A stretch of 38,690 nucleotides of DNA from positions 1 through 38,690 of the forward strand of contig CAMASI010000036.1 of NCBI GenBank assembly GCA_945861065.1. Reading direction: 5' to 3'. This stretch comes from Klebsiella pneumoniae (lineage in GTDB: Bacteria > Myxococcota_A > UBA796 > GCA-2862545). Position numbers and translations under genes: made by a program. Positions within the stretch are counted from its first letter, which is position 1; the number at the start of each line of letters is the position of its first letter. Positions 33,313 through 38,690 of this stretch are shown piece by piece. Below the pieces are notes generated by a model that searched no databases, was not told the origin of the DNA, and saw nothing but the letters and a program-made list of their open reading frames with translations.

Positions 33313-34620
33313 TCAGCTTCCCTCCGTCCAGGCAGGAACCCATTCTGTGTCGAAAGATGCGGCGCGCAGGTGCGTTCGGACCCAAGTCAGGCTCCGCCCC
33401 TCTTCAATCCAGCGAACGAAGGTGCTGACTTCCCACCGGCGACCGAGCGACGACAGGCCGGTGACGCGGCTGTCTGGATCTGTGTGGATGCGCAAAAGGC
33501 TTCGGACTGCGCCTCGCTCCTGGTGGCGCCACGCCGGTGTGCCCTCACAGTTTCCGGCGGTCATATACTCGACGTCCATGAGTTTGGCTGCGTTGTACGC
33601 GACACCACGCCGGTAGACGGCGCGGCGATCCCCGGCGAGCGCGCGCCCAGCGGCGCGTCCTTGGTCGCGACCCGTGTACCACAACAACTCCGGCCGATGT
33701 TTCCCGTCGGGCTGCGGAACCGCGGCACAATCGCCAGCGGCGAACACGTTCGGAGCGCTGGTCCGAAGGCCCTCGTCGACGCGGATGCCGCCGGACGCCT
33801 CATCGAGGTCGATGGTGCCCGCCAGCCAGGCGGTGTTGGGGCGTACGCCGATGGCGACGATGCACAGGTCGCAGGGGATGGACCCCGCGTCCGTTTCAAT
33901 GCCCTGAATGCCTTCTTCGTTGGCCGTAATGCTGCTGACGTTGCTTTGCGTTCGAACGTCCACGCCGTGCTCACGCAACCGATGCACGATCCACTTGGAC
34001 TCGGTCTCGTCGAGGGCGATCGGCCAAAACGCGTCGTCCCGCAGGAGAAAGACCGGGCGCCTTTTGGCCGCCAGAAGTGTTTCCACGACTTCGATTCCGA
34101 TGAGCCCGCCGCCGATCACCACTGGAGACTCGGCCCGTCCACCACGCACTTCTCGACGGCGGTACGGGGTATCCTTAGTTCCGAGAGGAGGAAATCTCGG
34201 AGCATCACCATGAAGTTCGCCCGCAAGCCAGTCGAGATCTTGCGCGGTAACGAAGGTGCCTACCCCTCGCGCGTCCGCACCGGGCCAAGGGGGCGATCGG
34301 GCCACGGAACCCGTGGCCAACACAAGCCGATCGAAGGGTACGGTAGTGCCGTCATGGAGGCCAACCACGTGGTTTCCCAACGATTTGACCCGCGCTCTGA
34401 GGAAGCGGATGGAAGCGCCGGGGAACAAATCCGGGGCCCACGGTGAGATTCCACCAGCGTCTAATTGGCCGCACAGCACATACATCAACGCCGTGCGAGA
34501 GATCGGTCGCTCGGTTTCTTCCGAAATAATTGTAATTTCGGCCTCGGCATCGCGACGCCGGGCTTCGAGTGCTGCCTCAACGCCCGCGGGTCCGGTGCCG
34601 ACGATGACCCAACGCTTCAC
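33313..34620 (-). CDS. FAD-dependent NAD(P) oxidoreductase (NirB/rubredoxin reductase-like)
   Basis: This 435-residue flavoprotein has an FAD-binding GTGPAG (8-13), a LVLATGS motif (99-105), a second Rossmann GGGLIG (170-175) for NAD(P)H and FAAGDCA (293-299) for the flavin ribityl contact. It belongs to the group with nitrite reductase NirB N-terminus and ferredoxin/rubredoxin reductases. The C-terminal 110 residues (EGTPAWRHQERGAVRSLLRI onward) form the usual interface domain, with an unusual WEVSTFVRWIEEGRSLTWVR tail. It starts at GTG 34620, overlapping the lipoprotein stop as GTGA. It probably takes electrons from NAD(P)H to the adjacent polyferredoxin (inference). Confidence 0.87.
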   Translation of the reverse strand: MKRWVIVGTGPAGVEAALEARRRDAEAEITIISEETERPISRTALMYVLCGQLDAGGISPWAPDLFPGASIRFLRARVKSLGNHVVGLHDGTTVPFDRLVLATGSVARSPPWPGADARGVGTFVTAQDLDWLAGELHGDAPRFPPLGTKDTPYRRREVRGGRAESPVVIGGGLIGIEVVETLLAAKRRPVFLLRDDAFWPIALDETESKWIVHRLREHGVDVRTQSNVSSITANEEGIQGIETDAGSIPCDLCIVAIGVRPNTAWLAGTIDLDEASGGIRVDEGLRTSAPNVFAAGDCAAVPQPDGKHRPELLWYTGRDQGRAAGRALAGDRRAVYRRGVAYNAAKLMDVEYMTAGNCEGTPAWRHQERGAVRSLLRIHTDPDSRVTGLSSLGRRWEVSTFVRWIEEGRSLTWVRTHLRAASFDTEWVPAWTEGS

Positions 34621-36497
34621 TGAAGAGCCTCACCGCTTGGCTGGCCGCCCTGTGTGACGTGCCAACGGTACCCACCACCAACCTCGAAGGATTCCACGGT
34701 GCCTACTGCGTCGGGCCACCGCACTTTCACCGTCGCCGAACACGCGGTACCGAGCCCGGCGTGAACGACCAGATCGTCCTGGGCACCCCATTGCCCGTGC
34801 CCGCCGCCCACATCTCGTATTTGCGTGATTCCCGCGGCAGTGATCCATACGCGTGCGCCGACCGCCGCGCGGTTCGTCTCACCCGAGCCAATCAAGTGAA
34901 TCTGAACGAAATTCCCAGCCTGCCCAAAAACATTCTCGAATAGCCTCACGTGGGCGTTGGCGTAACAATCGTCATAACACCGCGCGACGCTATGCCCGAG
35001 CACGACGTCGAGGTCCCCGTCGCGGTCGAAGTCCGCGATCGCGCTCCCGTGACTTCGAACGTGATCGATGCCCACCTTTTTGGGCACCGCGACGAAATGC
35101 CTTGGCGAATCTTGTTTCCACAGAAGTGCCCGTGTGCCGGGATAGTCTGAGGAGCCGACGAAGACGTCGAGCCAACCGTCGTTGTCAAAGTCGAAGAGGC
35201 TACCCGTGATATCGCCATCGTTCCAATACTCTTCCTCCTGATCGCGAAGGAGGCCTGTTGCCTCGTTCCCAGGTCGGTCGAATTGCACGTTGGGCGTCCC
35301 GGTATTGAATAATAGCTCGCTCGGGTCGCTAGACGTTCCGACATCCCAATGAACGATTTCGGTAGTCAACAAATCGACGGCTCCGTCGTTGTCGACGTCG
35401 CCGCACATCGTAGCGCCGCTGTTCCCGCCAAGTCTATAGGGCTCACGGTCGCTCGGGTGGCTCCACCGAAAGGCATCGTCATCTGTGGTGCATATAATTG
35501 CAGGCGCCGGAACACCGGCGCAGTCTGTATCGGTGGGGTGGAGTTGGCACCAGCACCGCGCGGATTCGTTGTCCGTCCAGTCTACGCGTGGGTCGAAGGC
35601 GTATCCGCTCAGGACGCTTCGGTTTTCGAACTTGCCGGCGCCGTCGTTCTGAAAAAGGAGATTGGGAGCCCTACCGTAGCTGGAAACCAACAACTCGGCT
35701 GCGCCGTCGTCGTTTAGATCGCAGGCGGCTGCACTCCAAGTGACAGCGTGACTTAGGCCAGCATTGATGATTTCGGTCTGAATCCAATCCTCGGTCTCCA
35801 AATTCGATTTCTTGGTTGCATTGAAGAAGCGTCCTGATCCATCGCCTGAATACAAGGAGCTTTGTCGATATGCATCGCCAACAGGGTATTGGCCCGACCA
35901 TAGGTCGACGAACCCATCGCGGTCAGCGTCGACAAATGAAACACCGAAAGGATTGTCGTCCGAATCGTCGCGAAGGTCGCCGCCGTTTGGGGCAAGCAGG
36001 AACGTCCCATCGCCTTGGTTGAGCATGATTTCGCTGGTTTCGGTCTCGGTAGTCCCGGCATCGGGGAGGCCTGTGAAGACGTCGAGGTCGCCGTCGTTGT
36101 CCACATCCGCCCACGCCCAGACCGGACCAGGCCGAGAAAGGAGTTTGTCGCCGTCGCGACGGACGACGATTCCGCTCGAAAGGGTGACGTCTTCGAATTT
36201 GCCGTTGCCGTCGTTCTTCAGCAACCAAGTGTTACGTATGCCGTCGGCCCAGATGTCCGCGGTCGTGCCTTTTCGAACCGCCAAGTCGGTCCACCCGTCG
36301 CCGTCAAAATCCACGGCTTCGATTCGAACACCATCGGCGCCGAGCGAATCTAAGCCCCAGGACGAGGATTTGTCGACGAAGGCCTCGGTTCCTTCGGTCC
36401 ACGACGTTCCGTCCTGGCAGATCGAGGGTAACGACTTCGATTCGTCGGGCGTGTCCCTGGCAAACAACCCACAACCCGACAAAAGCAAAAGCGTCAT
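34617..36497 (-). CDS. FG-GAP/VCBS repeat lipoprotein with C-terminal ASPIC/UnbV domain
   Basis: This is a 626-residue protein. Signal MTLLLLSGC gives a lipobox Cys at residue 9. Repeated DFDGDGWTDLAV, DVDNDGDLDVFTG, DADRDGFVDLWSG, DLNDDGAAELLVS, DVDNDGAVDLLTT and DFDRDGDLDVVLG motifs are FG-GAP/VCBS blades, which form a calcium-binding beta-propeller. A Cys-rich stretch near residues 310-330 breaks the pattern. The end (NRAAVGARVWITAAG, QWGAQDDLVVHAGLG, VRWPDAVGTVESF) is the ASPIC/UnbV domain, which often closes such propellers. It overlaps the oxidoreductase gene and follows the sigma gene by 21 bases. It is likely the outer-membrane or periplasmic component of the operon. Confidence 0.88.
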   Translation of the reverse strand: MTLLLLSGCGLFARDTPDESKSLPSICQDGTSWTEGTEAFVDKSSSWGLDSLGADGVRIEAVDFDGDGWTDLAVRKGTTADIWADGIRNTWLLKNDGNGKFEDVTLSSGIVVRRDGDKLLSRPGPVWAWADVDNDGDLDVFTGLPDAGTTETETSEIMLNQGDGTFLLAPNGGDLRDDSDDNPFGVSFVDADRDGFVDLWSGQYPVGDAYRQSSLYSGDGSGRFFNATKKSNLETEDWIQTEIINAGLSHAVTWSAAACDLNDDGAAELLVSSYGRAPNLLFQNDGAGKFENRSVLSGYAFDPRVDWTDNESARCWCQLHPTDTDCAGVPAPAIICTTDDDAFRWSHPSDREPYRLGGNSGATMCGDVDNDGAVDLLTTEIVHWDVGTSSDPSELLFNTGTPNVQFDRPGNEATGLLRDQEEEYWNDGDITGSLFDFDNDGWLDVFVGSSDYPGTRALLWKQDSPRHFVAVPKKVGIDHVRSHGSAIADFDRDGDLDVVLGHSVARCYDDCYANAHVRLFENVFGQAGNFVQIHLIGSGETNRAAVGARVWITAAGITQIRDVGGGHGQWGAQDDLVVHAGLGTACSATVKVRWPDAVGTVESFEVGGGYRWHVTQGGQPSGEALQ

Positions 36498-36518
36498 GGG
36501 GGTCCTTAACGCGCCAAC

Positions 36519-37097
36519 TCAGGCCGGTAACGCCCAGGACTCGCCCATAGCGAGGCGCAACCCGCTCCGGGCGCGATGCAACAGGACACGTTGGTTGACT
36601 TCGCTTACGGCGAGTTCGCAACAGAGGTCGTGCGCGCTACACTCTTCGAGGTCGCGACGTTCGACGACGCGCCGCTGCCGCTCCGGCAACGACTTCAAGG
36701 CCGTGCCCAACGCACGCGCGGCTTCACCCCTCAGCAGGGCGCGTTCCGGGTCGTCCGTTCGAGAGACGCTCCACGGCTGGGCCTGTTCCGGGGTGGTCGG
36801 CGCCGCCGGGCCCAAGGCCGCGAAGGGGAGGACTCTGGCGTCGCGCGCACCACGCGTTCGTGCACGGTTGACCAGGATTCGGAGCAACCACGTTCGAGCC
36901 GAGCACCGACCCTGAAACCGGCCGAAGCCCGTCCACGCCGCCAACCACGTGTCTTGCACAACCTCCTCGGCGACGTCGTCGCTACGAACGTACCGGCGTG
37001 CCGTTCGAAGTAACTCCGGCCCTAGGCGTCGCACGACGTAGGTCAGCGAGGCCGATTCGCCTTTGAATGCGGACAGCAGTTGTCGTTCCAATGGCAT
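36519..37097 (-). CDS. ECF-type RNA polymerase sigma factor
   Basis: This 192-residue protein has sigma region 2 (AEEVVQDTWLAAWTGFGRFQGRCSARTWLLRILVNRAR) and sigma region 4 (LGTALKSLPERQRRVVERRDLEECSAHDLCCELAVSEVNQRVLLHRARSGLR). ATG 37097 was chosen because GGAGG lies about 9 bases upstream and an upstream extension would be Arg-rich. The region 4 Cys pair (DLCCELAVS) is unusual and may be redox or metal sensitive (inference). No anti-sigma gene is adjacent. It leads an operon with the FG-GAP lipoprotein, flavoprotein and polyferredoxin, so it may control them and itself. It is divergent from the 35-residue protein gene, with 70 bases between. Confidence 0.88.
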   Translation of the reverse strand: MPLERQLLSAFKGESASLTYVVRRLGPELLRTARRYVRSDDVAEEVVQDTWLAAWTGFGRFQGRCSARTWLLRILVNRARTRGARDARVLPFAALGPAAPTTPEQAQPWSVSRTDDPERALLRGEAARALGTALKSLPERQRRVVERRDLEECSAHDLCCELAVSEVNQRVLLHRARSGLRLAMGESWALPA

Positions 37098-37167
37098 CTC
37101 AGGTCCTCCGCCTGTCCTACGCCGACGTGGCGAAACGGTTACAAGTGACACACGCAAGGGGCGACAA

Positions 37168-37275
37168 ATGCCGAAAGGTCAACAGGGTCAGGGTGCATCC
37201 AACAAGCCGAAGCTTTCTGTGAAGGATCGGGCTGACGCCAAGAAAGCAAAGGCGGAGAAGAAGAAGGCGAGCTGA
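37168..37275 (+). CDS. Small lysine-rich basic protein, 35 residues
   Basis: MPKGQQGQGASNKPKLSV and then DRADAKKAKAEKKKAS is a short, very basic, low-complexity protein. AAGGGG lies about 7 bases before ATG 37168. It resembles small KGQ-start basic proteins found in other proteobacteria, which have no known function; nucleic acid binding is likely from composition only. The frame is open further upstream to 37063, but that part overlaps the sigma gene. Confidence 0.5.
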   Translation: MPKGQQGQGASNKPKLSVKDRADAKKAKAEKKKAS

Positions 37276-37441
37276 CGCGCCTGCGCCTGGCGGCGAGGGG
37301 CAGGACTTTTTGGCCCTTGGCCGCGAACGGAGCGCCATGGGGTATTCGAAAAGTCGGCCTTGGCCCGTGGGTCACATTTCCGTGCGCTTACAGATTCGGT
37401 ATTGCGGTTGAAAGGAGCCAACTGACACCGTAAAACAGTGC

Positions 37442-38362
37442 ATGGCAACGTTGGTAGACGGCGACGGGACGGAAATCATGCTCCGGCCAGACACCTTGGT
37501 GGGCCGGAGCCGCCGCTGCGATGTGCGTTTCAAGGAGGACGACTGGGTCTCCAGTGAACATGCGAAGATCCACTTTCGTGGGCGTGGGTGGTGGATCAAA
37601 GACCTGGGCTCTCGCAACGGAACCACGCTGGGTACGGATGTGCTCCTTCCCGGGCATGAAGCGCCACTGGCCTTGGGCACGGTGGTGCGATTCGGGGGTC
37701 GCGGCCCGATGTGGACCCTGGTGGACGATGGGCCGCCCCTTTCATTGGCCATGCGGAAGCACGACAAGTTGGTCGTTCATGCGGAGGACGAAATCCTCGC
37801 CCTGCCGACGATGGGCGAGCCCGAAGTCGTCATGTACCGTACAGGGATGGGCGAGTGGCATATGGACGTGCTCCAGAGCGTGGGCGAGATGCAGGTCATC
37901 CACGATGGGGATGTCATCAGGGTCGCGGGGGAAGACTGGTGCCTGCAGCTTGTGGACGATGCGCATGGCGTGCGTCGGACCATGGGGGCCGTTGACCCAA
38001 CCAGCGCCAAGATCCGCCTTCTTGCGTCCCCAGACGGAGAAACGATCACCTGTTCTCTCATCGAGCCGAAGGAGGTATTCCTAGGCTCAAACGTGCATCA
38101 TCACCTGCTGATGGCGCTGGCCGTGGCCCGGCAGCGAGATGAGTTCCTGCCAGAGCAGGAGCAGGGGTGGCGCGACTTTCGGTACCTCTCTCGGGAACTC
38201 GGCGGTTGGACGAACAACGCGATGAATGTTGCGCTCTATCGAGCAAGGAGACAATTTGCGTCGATCGGTGCGATCGACAGCGCTAGCGTCGTCGAGAGGC
38301 TCCCGGGAACCGGCTTGATTCGGTTGGGGATCAGGTTCGAAATCATCGAACGCAAGGACTAG
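37442..38362 (+). CDS. FHA-domain protein with possible C-terminal winged-helix
   Basis: This is a 306-residue cytoplasmic protein. The forkhead-associated domain is clear: GRSRRCDVRF (21-30), SSEHAKI (37-43), WWIKDLGSRNGT (50-61), which bind phosphothreonine peptides. Residues about 195-306 (NVHHHLLMALAVARQ, WRDFRYLSRELGGWTNNAMNVALYRARRQFASIGAI) look like a winged-helix or transcriptional-regulator-type domain, with less certainty. The middle has no recognised domain. Myxobacteria often use FHA proteins to read Ser/Thr kinase signals; here no kinase is adjacent. It starts at ATG 37442 without a good Shine-Dalgarno sequence. The stop overlaps the convergent gene's stop at CTAG. Confidence 0.85.
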   Translation: MATLVDGDGTEIMLRPDTLVGRSRRCDVRFKEDDWVSSEHAKIHFRGRGWWIKDLGSRNGTTLGTDVLLPGHEAPLALGTVVRFGGRGPMWTLVDDGPPLSLAMRKHDKLVVHAEDEILALPTMGEPEVVMYRTGMGEWHMDVLQSVGEMQVIHDGDVIRVAGEDWCLQLVDDAHGVRRTMGAVDPTSAKIRLLASPDGETITCSLIEPKEVFLGSNVHHHLLMALAVARQRDEFLPEQEQGWRDFRYLSRELGGWTNNAMNVALYRARRQFASIGAIDSASVVERLPGTGLIRLGIRFEIIERKD

Positions 38363-38690
38363 CAAGCCTCGGGGAAAAGGGCGGACCGGTCACCGGCATG
38401 CCGGTGAACGAGGTCGCCCGGTGACCATCGTCGCGAGCGAACGATTCGCCCGCCGGACGAGAAGCGACAAGCGTAGTAGATGGGCATTTCCCCGAGGGTT
38501 GCTAGCAGCCTGTCGGAGATAGCGGTTCCGCCGAGACGAACTTGCTCGTTTCGGCAGAGAGCGGTGAGCACCGTCGCGAGGGAGGTGAGGCCGCCGCCGG
38601 ACGAGGAACGGGGTGCAACCCGAGGGAAGGCGTGCTTGACGCACTCCGACCGAGGGTGGGGTCCCCGTGACGAAGTCCCGCAGATGGCAT
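38359..38690 (-). CDS. Unidentified protein, 5' end beyond the window
   Basis: A frame from the right edge runs without a stop to a TAG at 38361-38359 and gives at least 109 residues. It reads AICGTSSRGPHPRSECVKHA near the edge, and ATISDRLLATLGEMPIYYA-like and FSSGGRIVRSRRWSPGDLVH stretches nearer the end. No family is recognised. It has coding-like GC at third positions. Other overlapping frames on this strand look less coherent. It converges with the FHA gene, sharing the CTAG stop overlap. Confidence 0.45.
   Translation of the reverse strand, partial: AICGTSSRGPHPRSECVKHAFPRVAPRSSSGGGLTSLATVLTALCRNEQVRLGGTAISDRLLATLGEMPIYYACRFSSGGRIVRSRRWSPGDLVHRHAGDRSALFPEAC

Noticed and set aside
37276..37325. 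Possible terminator after the 35-residue gene (GC-rich stretch before TTTTT)
   Set aside because: The stem is only about 5 bp with a large loop, so it is too weak to call.

Overview
The window is high-GC DNA with tightly packed genes, many GTG/TTG starts and overlapping stop/start codons. It suggests a member of the Myxococcota or a related former deltaproteobacterial lineage. The evidence is a giant secreted protein ending in a MYXO-CTERM-like tail (Cys-Gly-Cys, hydrophobic helix, Arg cluster), several surface proteins built from MopE-type and thrombospondin type 3 (TSP3) calcium-binding repeats, and many lipoproteins with very short signal peptides. No rRNA, tRNA, CRISPR array, transposase or phage gene is visible. 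No gene-free stretch exceeds 300 bases.

Layout. (1) Positions 1-4884 hold the end of a MoaD/ThiS-like sulfur carrier and an envelope set: a GT2 dolichyl-phosphate-sugar-synthase-like enzyme, a GT87 integral-membrane glycosyltransferase, an LPG-synthase/AglD-type membrane protein and a membrane-anchored sulfatase/phosphatase-superfamily enzyme. (2) Positions 4953-5402 hold a truncated DUF4143-type ATPase relic with a 10-bp dyad at its 5' end. (3) Positions 5545-18545 are a surface-protein region: a lipoprotein with MopE repeats and a C-type lectin domain, a divergent large alpha/beta-hydrolase lipoprotein coupled to an outer-membrane barrel candidate, and a 2244-residue Asp-rich protein combining an amidotransferase-like N-terminus, more than 20 TSP3 units, two dockerin-like modules, MopE repeats and the MYXO-CTERM-like tail.

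(4) Positions 18630-25784 hold a methyltransferase and, on the opposite strand, a compact six-gene operon: LolA-like protein, two FtsX/LolC-type permeases, LolD/MacB-type ATPase, outer-membrane barrel candidate and sugar-nucleotide epimerase. This looks like a lipoprotein or lipid export pathway. (5) Positions 25923-29669 hold another MopE-repeat lipoprotein, this one ending in a Pmp-like beta-helix. (6) Positions 29767-32219 hold tryptophan 2,3-dioxygenase translationally coupled to an undecaprenyl-phosphate sugar phosphotransferase.

(7) Positions 32230-37097, on the minus strand, are a candidate operon: ECF sigma factor, FG-GAP/ASPIC lipoprotein, FAD/NAD(P) oxidoreductase and NapH/NosR-like polyferredoxin. 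It could link a surface beta-propeller to a membrane electron-transfer chain. (8) The right end holds a 35-residue basic protein, an FHA-domain protein and an unidentified gene that runs off the window.

The two most distinctive themes are the family of long Asp/Cys calcium-binding repeat proteins with different C-terminal heads (lectin, beta-helix, sorting tail) and the sigma factor-led redox operon. All function calls come from reading motifs by eye; no database search was run.
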